From Chitinophagales bacterium (GTDB lineage Bacteria > Bacteroidota > Bacteroidia > Chitinophagales > UBA2359): a stretch of 64,000 nucleotides of DNA. The notes under the pieces are model-generated. The model saw only the letters and a list, made by a program, of their open reading frames with translations, was not told where the DNA came from and searched no databases. The stretch spans positions 1,178,001-1,242,000 of the forward strand of contig JAWKLZ010000001.1 in assembly GCA_041392475.1 (NCBI GenBank). The letters run 5' to 3'. Below, piece by piece: positions 24,991-32,878 of the stretch. Made by a program: the position numbers and the translations under genes. The first letter of the stretch is position 1. Every line of letters begins with the position of its first letter.

Positions 24991-25093
24991 GTAGGCAATC
25001 AAAACTTTGAAGGAAGCATCTCCCTTTTTGACTCCTTTAATCAAATCGGGCGTTTTTTTTATTGGTTTCCGCATTGATTGCTTATATTACTTA

Positions 25094-25174
25094 AACCCAC
25101 CCCTTACCCCTCCCAAGAGGGGAATTTCCCACTTGGTACAAGTATTCCCCTCCTTGGAGGGGCAGGGGTGGGTT
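25094..25174. repeat. GC-rich palindromic repeat
   Basis: AACCCACCCCTTACCCCTCC (25094-25113) pairs with GGAGGGGCAGGGGTGGGTT (25156-25174) with a mismatch or bulge. Inside, GAGGGGAAT and ATTCCCCTC form a second pair. This CCCCTCC/GGAGGGG hairpin is very unlike the AT-rich surroundings and resembles dispersed palindromes found in many Bacteroidota genomes. Confidence 0.7.
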
Positions 25175-25202
25175 GCGATTTATTCCTTTTTAATGCGAAG
25201 AC

Positions 25203-25346
25203 CTATAATTGCATATTGTTGTACATCACAAAACTTTTGTCCGTATCGTTTTCCAAAAATTGACGAATTCCCTTCAATTCAGCTTCTTTATTGTTGTCGA
25301 ATGTACGCAATTTAATGAGATATTGGTCAATTTCTGTTTTAGACAA
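25203..25346 (-). pseudogene. 48-codon gene remnant
   Basis: A minus-strand frame reads LSKTEIDQYLIKLRTFDNN, then KEAELKGIRQFLENDTDKSF, then VMYNNMQL and a stop. Its composition is that of a real protein, and SFVMYNNMQL resembles the DUF1330 pattern of VTMVNILKF. There is no start codon, and the upstream sequence is out of frame, so it looks like the 3' end of a lost gene. Confidence 0.4.
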
Positions 25347-25405
25347 GGTTTTTTGGAAGTTTAGGTATCATTGTGTTTTTGTTAGAACTTATAAATTTTT
25401 ACGTA

Positions 25406-25429
25406 AAATTAGGTTTTAAAACCTAATTT
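25406..25429. promoter_or_regulatory. 24-bp perfect palindrome, probable TetR operator
   Basis: AAATTAGGTTTT followed directly by its reverse complement, ending 58 bases before the tetR start codon and 27 bases before its -7 box. TetR-family dimers bind such inverted repeats, so autoregulation is likely. Confidence 0.7.
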
Positions 25430-25456
25430 AGAAAACAAATTCGATATTTCTTTTTG

Positions 25457-25464
25457 TATTTTTG
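25457..25464 (+). promoter_or_regulatory. candidate -7 promoter box for tetR-family gene
   Basis: TATTTTTG fits TAnnTTTG and lies 23 bases before the ATG at 25488. The palindrome at 25406-25429 overlaps or adjoins the expected -33 region. Confidence 0.5.
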
Positions 25465-25487
25465 TGAAAAATATCATTGAGTAGGAC

Positions 25488-26138
25488 ATGAAAAAAACCC
25501 AAAAAAAGATATTGGCCAATGCCATTCAATTGTTTAATAAGAGAGGTGTTGGCAATGTGCGATTACAGGATATAGCCAAAAAAGCAGGAATCAGCGCAGG
25601 TAATTTGTCATATCACTACAAGACCAAAAAAGACTTGATGGAAGCGGTTTTGGCGTATATGACGGAGGAGTTGAAGTCAACGAGAAGTGCAAATATGGCT
25701 TTTTTGGAAAAAGACGATTACATTTCTTTGATTAAAACGTATTTGCGTTTTCAAATCGGACACCGCTTTTTTTATCGGGATATTTTGGAAATCATCAGCA
25801 TGGTGCCAGAGGCTGCAATGGTGTTTGAAGAACAGATACAACAGATGCTTAATTTTTCTAAAAACGGTATCTACTTGGCTATTGGTAAGGGCATTATGCT
25901 ATCTGAACCGCATGAGGGACATTACGATTTTTTTGCCAAAAATATCTGGGCTATCTTACATTCTTTTTTGACGGAGAGGGAGGTTTTGGGAGAAGAAAAA
26001 ATCAGTTTGCAGCAGGTCATACTGGCGGTTTTGGAATCGCATTTTCCTTATTTGACCGAGAAAGGCAAAGTGTTGTTTGGTAAATTGAAAAGTCGATTGC
26101 CTGAATTGATAGAGGAGGAGAAAGTGGGAACTGTTTGA
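25488..26138 (+). CDS. TetR-family transcriptional regulator
   Basis: A 216-residue regulator. The N-terminal helix-turn-helix is KKILANAIQLFNKRGVGNVRLQDIAKKAGISAGNLSYHYKTKKDLMEAVL (about residues 6-55), with ISAGNLSYHYKTK as recognition helix. The remainder is the helical ligand and dimerisation domain. There is no neighbouring target operon on either strand: upstream is the repeat-rich region and downstream a strong terminator. It may therefore control only itself and distant genes. Confidence 0.88.
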   Translation: MKKTQKKILANAIQLFNKRGVGNVRLQDIAKKAGISAGNLSYHYKTKKDLMEAVLAYMTEELKSTRSANMAFLEKDDYISLIKTYLRFQIGHRFFYRDILEIISMVPEAAMVFEEQIQQMLNFSKNGIYLAIGKGIMLSEPHEGHYDFFAKNIWAILHSFLTEREVLGEEKISLQQVILAVLESHFPYLTEKGKVLFGKLKSRLPELIEEEKVGTV

Positions 26139-26549
26139 TGTTGGCTTAATCCTTTAAAATAATAGTTCCTGCAATTTGTTGAATATCAAAAGACTGCTGT
26201 TTGTAAAGCAGTCTTTTGAAGTTGTTATTTTGATTTACCAATTAGATTTAGGCGAAATCGTTTCGATAATAACTTTCTGCATTGGCTTTTACTTTTCCTA
26301 AATAAGGGTTTGGCGTGTGGGGTTTATTTTTATCGTTTGGGGGAGATTGGAGGAAAGTTGATGGTGGAGTGAGCCACTCAAATGTCGCCGAGTTTGGAAA
26401 ACGTCGGCGAATTTTCGGCGACACCTTTATGGTGCGCCGACAATTGGAACGGAAAAGTCTTTTTGAGAAATTGATGATTACAAAATAGGGCTATTTACAG
26501 GAACGATAGATGTCCTTCAATTTGCCTAATGCGAATTTCCCACTCCCAT
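26139..26549. other. 411-base intergenic region with terminator and GC-rich hairpin
   Basis: After the terminator, a GC-rich patch at 26383-26440 repeats the core CGCCGA/TCGGCG four times. TGTCGCCGA (26383-26391) pairs with TCGGCGACA (26415-26423). No gene is supported. Confidence 0.55.
26188..26217 (+). terminator. rho-independent terminator after the TetR gene
   Basis: AAAAGACTGCT (26188-26198) pairs perfectly with AGCAGTCTTTT (26207-26217), with an 8-base loop and a T4 tail, 50 bases after the stop codon. Confidence 0.75.
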
Positions 26550-27239
26550 TTATGACTCCACAACAGCCTCCTGAATATTGTCTTGAGAAGAATTTGTATT
26601 CACCGAAGCAGCATTGACCTCCATTTCCTTCTCAGCAGTCGGTTCTGCAAAAAAGCTGCGTTGGAAAATGATGATTGCAGCTACACCAATCGTAATTGCT
26701 GAATCGGCAATGTTGAAAATAGGTTGGAAAAAGCGGAAAGTATTACCGCCCAAGTAGGGAACCCATGTAGGATAAACCCCTTCAAACAAAGGAAAATAGA
26801 ACATATCCACTACATACCCATGCAAAAAAGGTTTGTAGCCACCACTTTCTGGCAAAAAAGTAGCCACTTGCACATACGTACTCTCCGAAAACAAAATTCC
26901 ATAGAAGGTGCTGTCAATGATATTGCCAATTGCACCCGCCATGATTAAAGACATACTAAAAATCAATCCATTAGGAGCTTTGGTACGCACTAAATGTCGA
27001 AGGAAAAAACCAATAAAAACAACCGCTACAATTCGAAAAAGACTCAAAGCCAGCTTTCCATATTCACCGCCAAAAGTGATGCCAAACGCCATACCATCAT
27101 TTTCGATAAAGTGAATGATAAACCAATCAAAAATTTGATATTCCTGCCCCAAAGTCATATTGAGTTTGATCCAAATTTTTAAGGCCTGATCTATCAACAA
27201 TACCGCTAAAATAATTAAAACAATTCTCGAAGTTTTCAA
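26550..27239 (-). CDS. lspA: lipoprotein signal peptidase (signal peptidase II)
   Basis: A 229-residue inner-membrane aspartic protease that removes the signal peptide from prolipoproteins. Conserved boxes are visible: HFIENDGMAFG (43-53), MAGAIGNIID (100-109), YVVDMF with catalytic Asp145, and FNIADS with Asp179. It is longer than the typical 160-170 residues. The extra length is an insertion around 113-140 (YGILFSESTYVQVATFLPESGGYKP), as in other Bacteroidota LspA, plus a Glu/Thr/Ser-rich cytoplasmic tail. It sits 88 bases downstream of the DksA-like gene on the same strand and fits the many lipoproteins here. Confidence 0.95.
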   Translation of the reverse strand: MKTSRIVLIILAVLLIDQALKIWIKLNMTLGQEYQIFDWFIIHFIENDGMAFGITFGGEYGKLALSLFRIVAVVFIGFFLRHLVRTKAPNGLIFSMSLIMAGAIGNIIDSTFYGILFSESTYVQVATFLPESGGYKPFLHGYVVDMFYFPLFEGVYPTWVPYLGGNTFRFFQPIFNIADSAITIGVAAIIIFQRSFFAEPTAEKEMEVNAASVNTNSSQDNIQEAVVES

Positions 27240-27326
27240 ATTACCTTATTTTAAAATGAAATATAGCATCTTAAGCCAAAACAATACAAAGGCTTGCTTC
27301 TTACATCTTTTGTCTTACATCCAAAA

Positions 27327-27749
27327 TCATTGCCATTGTTGTCCGTTTCGCATCGTTGTTTTGGCTTCCATGCTCAAAGTTGCATGAGGAACAGCTTTCA
27401 ACCTTTCCTTTACAATCAATTTTCCCGTCACCCGACAAATTCCATACACTTTATTTTCTATACGTATAAGCGCATTTTCTAAATGTCGAATATACTGCCG
27501 TTGTCGAGAAGCCATCTGATTCAAATATTCTTTCTCTTGTGTAGTAGAAGCCTCTCCCATACCCACCGAACGTGTTTCAGGATTTTCGGTTACAGATTCA
27601 ATTTCCTCAATCAAATAACTCAACTGTATTTCCGCAGACTCCAATTTTTGTGTAATCAACTCCTTAAACTCTTGAAGTTCAGCATCGCTGTATCTTATTA
27701 TATTTTTGGAGGTATTAGCCCCCTTCAAATTATCCACTTCTTCTGGCAT
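27327..27749 (-). CDS. DksA/TraR-family protein with degenerate zinc finger
   Basis: A 140-residue protein with the DksA-like layout of a long N-terminal coiled coil (about 20-95) followed by the finger segment YGICRVTGKLIVKERLKAVPHATLSMEAK. In classical DksA four Cys bind zinc. Here only the Cys of YGIC remains, so the finger probably folds without zinc, as reported for other Cys-poor DksA homologues. These proteins bind the RNA polymerase secondary channel. It is located between ileS and lspA on the same strand (29-base gap to ileS), an arrangement common in Bacteroidota. Confidence 0.87.
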   Translation of the reverse strand: MPEEVDNLKGANTSKNIIRYSDAELQEFKELITQKLESAEIQLSYLIEEIESVTENPETRSVGMGEASTTQEKEYLNQMASRQRQYIRHLENALIRIENKVYGICRVTGKLIVKERLKAVPHATLSMEAKTTMRNGQQWQ

Positions 27750-27778
27750 GTTTAGGTCTTAGTTATAATTAAAGTTAT

Positions 27779-30700
27779 CTAAAGAATGTTTTTTCCGATT
27801 TTCACTTTTAACGTCACATCATCCGCTTCAATTGTAGTAGCATCCGTTAAGTTTTCCGCCAATAGAAGTTCATCTGCCAATAGTTCATTGCAGACATACA
27901 TTCCAAATTGTGCTAATACAGATTGGAGAGATGGGTGTGTTTCAAAAGTTACAACAATACGGTCAGTCAGTTCAAAATCCATGTCTTTTCTTAAACGTTG
28001 CAAACGGCTTACTAGTTCTCTTGCAAAACCTTCCTGCTTCAAATCTTCCGTAATCGTCACATCTAAAGCAACCGTCAAACCGTTCATCGTGTTGACCAAC
28101 CAACCTTGAATGTCTTCTGAACTTATGATAACTTCCTCTAAATTAATGCCAATTTTTTCACCATCCGCCTCGACCTCATACACCCCTTCAGCTTCGATTT
28201 TGGCAATATCGGCTTGGGTAAACTGCTGAAAAGCCATATTGACCGCCTTCATCTTTTTACCCAGTTTTCGACCCAACTGTTTGAAGTCAGGTTTGATGCT
28301 TTTCGTCACAATTCCACTCGTATCACTCACATATTCAACCTCTTTCACATTGATTTCCGACAAAATCAAGTCTTCTACCTTCTCCAATTGCGTCCGTTTG
28401 CTATCCTCCAACACAGGCACAAGAATTTTCTGCAAAGGCTTCCTAACATTGATATTCACCTTCTTACGCAATGCCAAAACCATCGAACAAATCGTCTGGG
28501 CCATTTCCATACGCTCCTCCAATGCTTTGTCAATCAACGAATCATCTGCCACAGGGAAGTCTGTCAAATGGATAGATTCGGCCTTTTGCTTTTGAGTCGC
28601 ATTGTTGAAGTTTTGGTACAAGAAGTCAGAGAAGAAAGGTGCAACAGGCGACATCAATTGCAGCACCGTTTCCATACATTGATACAAAGTTTGGTAAGCC
28701 GCCAACTTGTCCGAATTGCTCTCACTTTTCCAAAAACGACGGCGACACAAACGCACATACCAATTGCTCAAATGATCGTTCACAAAATCCTGAATCAAAC
28801 GAGTCGCACGAGTCGGCTCATAATCTGCATACAACGCATCCACTTCTTTCACCAACGAATGAAGCATCGAAATCACCCACTGATCAATCTCAGGGCGTTC
28901 ACTCACAGGAATTTCCGCCTCCTCATACGTGAATCCATCCACATTAGCATACAAGCTGAAAAAAGAATAAGTATTGAAAAGCGTTCCGAAAAACTTACGC
29001 TGCACCTCCTGTACCCCTTCAATATCGTAGCGCAAATTGTCCCACGGCTGCGAATTCGAAATCATGTACCAACGATTGGCATCTGCCCCATATTTTTCAA
29101 TCGCTTCAAAAGGATCCACCGTATTGCCCAATCGCTTCGACATTTTCACCCCATTCTTATCCAATAGCAAACCATTGGACACCACATTTTTATAAGAAAC
29201 TTGGTCGAACAACATCGTAGCAATAGCATGAAGCGTAAAAAACCACCCACGAGTCTGATCCACTCCTTCTGCAATGAAATCTGCAGGATAGTTTTCTTCA
29301 AATTTTTCTTTGTTCTCAAACGGATAGTGCCACTGAGCATAAGGCATTGCCCCCGAATCAAACCACACATCAATCAAATCTGCTTCACGCTGCATCGGTT
29401 CACCCGTTGAAGAAACCAACACAATGCGGTCAATATAAGGACGGTGCAAATCAAAATCTGCTTTTCGCACCCTCTCACCATCTTTTATTTCATAGTAAGG
29501 ATTATCCGCCATCAAACCCGCTGCAACGGCTTCATCCACCTTTGCAGCCAATTCGTCAATCGAACCAATACAAATTTCCTCACTACTATCTTCGGTACGC
29601 CAGATTGGTAAAGGCGTTCCCCAAAAACGAGAACGAGACAAATTCCAGTCCACCAAATTCTCCAACCAATTTCCAAAACGCCCTTCACCCGTTGCAGCAG
29701 GTTTCCAGTTGATGGTTTTGTTCAATTCCACCATTCGAGCCTTGTGTTCGGTCGTGCGAACAAACCAAGAATCCAAAGGGTAATAAATAATCGGTTTGTC
29801 AGTTCGCCAGCAATGCGGATAAGAGTGATTGTATTTTTCGGATTTGAACAGCTTGTTTTCAGTCTTCAATTTCACCACAATGTCAATGTCCACCGCACGG
29901 TATTCTTTTTCTGGCACATCATCGTAATTCTTCACAGGCACTCCTGCAAAATCCGTCACTGCCTCCACAAAACGCCCTTGTTTGTCCACCAAAGTCAGCG
30001 AACCCAAACCATATTTTTTCGCCATACGCATATCGTCCGCCCCAAAACTTGGCGCAATATGCACAATACCCGTTCCACTTTCGGTCGTCACAAAATCACC
30101 CAAGATTACCTTAAAAGCATCGCCATCTTCAGGCTGTGCGTAGGGTAACAACTGCTCATATCTACAACCTTCCAAAGCTGCTCCAACCATTTCTCCTACA
30201 ATAACGTAAGGAATGTTTTTGCTGCCCGCCTCATAACTATCCAAAGGCAATGCAGCATTTTCGGCATTGAAGTATTTGCTGAATAAATCTTTAGCAATGA
30301 TGACACTAATTGGCTTGAAAGTATAGGAATTGAAGGTATTGACTTGCAGGTAAGTGATATTTTCACCCACCGCCAAAGCCGTATTTGAAGGAAGCGTCCA
30401 CGGTGTTGTCGTCCACGCCAAAAAATACACACTTGCGCCTTCCTCCGTTTTTTCGTAGAGCAGATCCGATTGTTCATTGTGAATCACCTTGAACTGTGCC
30501 GTTGCCGAAACGTCTTTTACATCTCTATACGCACCTGGCTGATTCAATTCGTGGGTACTCAAACCCGTTCCTGCCGCAGGAGAAAAGGGCTGAATCGTAT
30601 AACCTTTGTAGAGCAAACCTCTATCATAAAACTGCTTCAATATCCACCAAAGCGTTTCGATGTATTCGTTTTCAAAAGTAACATAGGGATTGTCCATATC

Positions 30701-31144
30701 CACCCAATATCCCATTTTGAGGGTAATATCGCCCCACAATGCCTGGTACTTCAAGGCTTCTTCTCGGCATTTTTGGTTGTATTCTTCAACGCTAATACTC
30801 TTTCCAATGTCCTCTTTGGTGATGCCCAAAGTCTTCTCGACTGCCAATTCAATTGGCAAACCATGTGTATCCCACCCTGCTTTTCGATGTACTTGCTCGC
30901 CCTTCAAACTGTGATAACGGCAAAATAAATCTTTGATAGCTCGCCCCATAACATGATGAATACCAGGCTTTCCATTCACAGAAGGAGGTCCTTCATAAAA
31001 CACATAAGGCTTGTTGCCTTTGCGAATATCAATGCTCTTTTCAAAAATCTCATGCTTCTCCCAAAAGGCCAATATTTCTGCCTCTATTTCTGGTAAATTC
31101 AAACGCTTTACCTGTCTGTATTTTGCTTTATCGGTTGTTGTCAT
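27779..31144 (-). CDS. ileS: isoleucyl-tRNA synthetase
   Basis: About 1121 residues from MTTTDKAKYRQVKRLNL; the frame is open to 31237, but the preceding 31 codons lie across the promoter and are rejected. The class I signature is PSVNGKPGIHHVMGRAIKD (HIGH-type), and KMSKRLGNTV is the second. The CP1 editing domain contains AWTTTPWTLPSNTALAV and GTGIVHIAPSFGADD. The anticodon-binding region is WYVRLCRRRFWKSE. The length and the long C-terminal extension fit the eukaryote-like IleS type common in Bacteroidota. It is the first gene of a probable ileS-dksA-like-lspA operon. Confidence 0.96.
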   Translation of the reverse strand: MTTTDKAKYRQVKRLNLPEIEAEILAFWEKHEIFEKSIDIRKGNKPYVFYEGPPSVNGKPGIHHVMGRAIKDLFCRYHSLKGEQVHRKAGWDTHGLPIELAVEKTLGITKEDIGKSISVEEYNQKCREEALKYQALWGDITLKMGYWVDMDNPYVTFENEYIETLWWILKQFYDRGLLYKGYTIQPFSPAAGTGLSTHELNQPGAYRDVKDVSATAQFKVIHNEQSDLLYEKTEEGASVYFLAWTTTPWTLPSNTALAVGENITYLQVNTFNSYTFKPISVIIAKDLFSKYFNAENAALPLDSYEAGSKNIPYVIVGEMVGAALEGCRYEQLLPYAQPEDGDAFKVILGDFVTTESGTGIVHIAPSFGADDMRMAKKYGLGSLTLVDKQGRFVEAVTDFAGVPVKNYDDVPEKEYRAVDIDIVVKLKTENKLFKSEKYNHSYPHCWRTDKPIIYYPLDSWFVRTTEHKARMVELNKTINWKPAATGEGRFGNWLENLVDWNLSRSRFWGTPLPIWRTEDSSEEICIGSIDELAAKVDEAVAAGLMADNPYYEIKDGERVRKADFDLHRPYIDRIVLVSSTGEPMQREADLIDVWFDSGAMPYAQWHYPFENKEKFEENYPADFIAEGVDQTRGWFFTLHAIATMLFDQVSYKNVVSNGLLLDKNGVKMSKRLGNTVDPFEAIEKYGADANRWYMISNSQPWDNLRYDIEGVQEVQRKFFGTLFNTYSFFSLYANVDGFTYEEAEIPVSERPEIDQWVISMLHSLVKEVDALYADYEPTRATRLIQDFVNDHLSNWYVRLCRRRFWKSESNSDKLAAYQTLYQCMETVLQLMSPVAPFFSDFLYQNFNNATQKQKAESIHLTDFPVADDSLIDKALEERMEMAQTICSMVLALRKKVNINVRKPLQKILVPVLEDSKRTQLEKVEDLILSEINVKEVEYVSDTSGIVTKSIKPDFKQLGRKLGKKMKAVNMAFQQFTQADIAKIEAEGVYEVEADGEKIGINLEEVIISSEDIQGWLVNTMNGLTVALDVTITEDLKQEGFARELVSRLQRLRKDMDFELTDRIVVTFETHPSLQSVLAQFGMYVCNELLADELLLAENLTDATTIEADDVTLKVKIGKNIL

Positions 31145-31178
31145 TGTTCTTTCTGCCTTTCTTTTCCAAAAAACTGTG

Positions 31179-31186
31179 CAAATATA
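31179..31186 (-). promoter_or_regulatory. candidate -7 promoter box for ileS
   Basis: Minus-strand TATATTTG fits TAnnTTTG, 35 bases upstream of the preferred ATG at 31144. Its presence inside the longer open frame supports the shorter start. Confidence 0.6.
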
Positions 31187-31339
31187 CAGAATGTTGGGGG
31201 GAAAGAAAGACAAATAACTACGACAATTGGTTGTCAATATAAAATTAAGGATAAGTTCCTTATCTTCAAAAGTATCTTATTCCTTACTTCACTCACCATC
31301 TATCTTTCTAAGGTGTTACCTCCTATTTCAATAATTCCC

Positions 31340-31347
31340 TATCTTTG
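31340..31347 (+). promoter_or_regulatory. candidate -7 promoter box for mtaB
   Basis: TATCTTTG fits TAnnTTTG but ends only 5 bases before the GTG at 31353, which would give a leaderless or nearly leaderless message. Confidence 0.45.
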
Positions 31348-31352
31348 CGCCT

Positions 31353-32714
31353 GTGAATACTTCAACAAATACTGCAATAAACACCAGCACCAAGAAAGTA
31401 GCTTTCTATACTTTGGGCTGCAAACTGAACTACTCCGAAACCTCGGGTATCAGCCGTTTGATGGAAAGAGGAGGTTTTGAGACCGTTGACTTTTTTGAAG
31501 CAAAAGAGGTAGATGTCTATGTCATCAACACCTGCTCCGTGACCGACAATGCCGACAAAAAGTGTCGGAAGGTGATTCGGCAAGCATTGAAGCACTCACC
31601 CGATGCCTACATCGTAGTCGTTGGCTGTTATGCCCAATTGAAGCCCAAAGAAATATCTGAAATACCGGGCGTTGACTTGGTTTTGGGAGCTGCCGAAAAA
31701 TTCAACATTGTAGAACACCTCGACAATCTTACCAAACAGAAAAAAGGGCAGTTCATTTCCTGCGAAATTGAAGCTGCCAACTTTTTTGTGGATGCTTATT
31801 CGGTAGGCGAACGTACCCGTTCTTTCCTCAAGGTGCAAGATGGATGTGACTATAAATGTGCCTTTTGTACAATTCCACTTGCTCGGGGCAAAAGCCGTAG
31901 TGACAGCATCGAAAATGTGGTAAAAAATGCTCATAAGATTGCTGAAATGGGTATTCAGGAAATCGTTTTGACGGGTGTGAACATTGGCGACTATGGGCGC
32001 AGAATGAACGATGGAACGGATAAAGAAGTCACTTTTTTGGATTTGGTGAAAACACTGGATGAAGTACCTGTGGCTCGTTTTCGCATTTCCTCCATTGAAC
32101 CCAATTTATTGACCAACGAAACCATCGAATTTGTGGCCCAGTCGAAGCGATTCATGCCTCATTTCCACATCCCATTGCAGTCGGGCAACAACAAGATTTT
32201 GAAGGCAATGCGCCGTCGCTACAAACGAGAATTGTATGCGGATAGGGTGAAAACCATCAAAAAATTCATGCCCCATGCCTGTATTGGCGTGGATGTGATT
32301 GTGGGTTTTCCGAGCGAAAGCAACGAAGATTTTTTAGATACTTATCGTTTTTTGAATGATTTGGATATTTCATACCTCCACGTTTTCACCTATTCCGAAC
32401 GAGCAGACACACACGCTTTGAGCCTTTCGCCTGTTGTGCCGTTGGATGTACGCAGAGAACGCAGTCAAATGCTCAGAATATTGTCGGAAAAGAAACGCCG
32501 ACATTTTTACGAAAAACATTTGGATACAGTTCGCCCAGTTTTGTTTGAAGGAGAAAAACAAGGCACTATGATGCACGGTTTTACAGACAATTATGTGAAG
32601 ATTGAAGTACCTTTTGACGAAAGCTTGGTGAACGATATTAGAGTGGCGAAATTGAAGAAAATTGGATTGACGGGAGTGGTAGAAATTGCCTTTTTAGACG
32701 AAAAACAAAAGTAG
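31353..32714 (+). CDS. mtaB: tRNA (t6A37) methylthiotransferase MtaB
   Basis: A 453-residue radical-SAM methylthiotransferase that adds a 2-methylthio group to t6A37 of tRNA. The N-terminal UPF0004 domain has the three cluster Cys in YTLGCKLNYSET, INTCSVTDNADKKCR and VVGCYAQLKP. The radical SAM motif is CDYKCAFCTIPLARGKSRS. A TRAM-like C-terminus follows (about 385-445). LGCKLN and the CxxxCxxC context favour MtaB over MiaB. The only start that preserves the first Cys motif is GTG at 31353; the next in-frame ATG would remove it. Confidence 0.9.
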   Translation: MNTSTNTAINTSTKKVAFYTLGCKLNYSETSGISRLMERGGFETVDFFEAKEVDVYVINTCSVTDNADKKCRKVIRQALKHSPDAYIVVVGCYAQLKPKEISEIPGVDLVLGAAEKFNIVEHLDNLTKQKKGQFISCEIEAANFFVDAYSVGERTRSFLKVQDGCDYKCAFCTIPLARGKSRSDSIENVVKNAHKIAEMGIQEIVLTGVNIGDYGRRMNDGTDKEVTFLDLVKTLDEVPVARFRISSIEPNLLTNETIEFVAQSKRFMPHFHIPLQSGNNKILKAMRRRYKRELYADRVKTIKKFMPHACIGVDVIVGFPSESNEDFLDTYRFLNDLDISYLHVFTYSERADTHALSLSPVVPLDVRRERSQMLRILSEKKRRHFYEKHLDTVRPVLFEGEKQGTMMHGFTDNYVKIEVPFDESLVNDIRVAKLKKIGLTGVVEIAFLDEKQK

Positions 32715-32783
32715 AAAGACAAAAGAAAGGTTTTATCCTACTTGGTAAAACTCAAATTCAAATAAAGAATTGAAGATGATAGT

Positions 32784-32870
32784 GATGTGAGACTTTTGAA
32801 GTTCGTTTTAAAAACACAAAAAATAATTGATAATCAAAATTTTATCAAAAAAACTTCAAAAATCTTTCGT
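32784..32870 (+). repeat. palindromic repeat family A, copy 5
   Basis: Arms GACTTTTGAAGTT (32791-32803) and AACTTCAAAAATC (32852-32864) pair with one mismatch. The core is diverged and AT-rich. It lies between the convergent mtaB and metallophosphoesterase stops and may act as a terminator there. Confidence 0.65.
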
Positions 32871-32878
32871 CTTTCATT

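Larger units (their letters stand above)
24731..25487. other. 757-base intergenic region packed with repeats and a gene remnant
   Basis: In order it contains the right part of repeat A copy 4, element B copy 2, a GC-rich palindrome, a 48-codon gene remnant on the minus strand, and the TetR operator and promoter. No intact gene is supported. Confidence 0.7.

Noticed and set aside
28214..29167. Open frame of 317 codons on the plus strand inside ileS
   Set aside because: It is antisense to the ileS catalytic core, its translation is rich in His/Arg/Gln/Ile repeats typical of antisense frames, and it has no motif.
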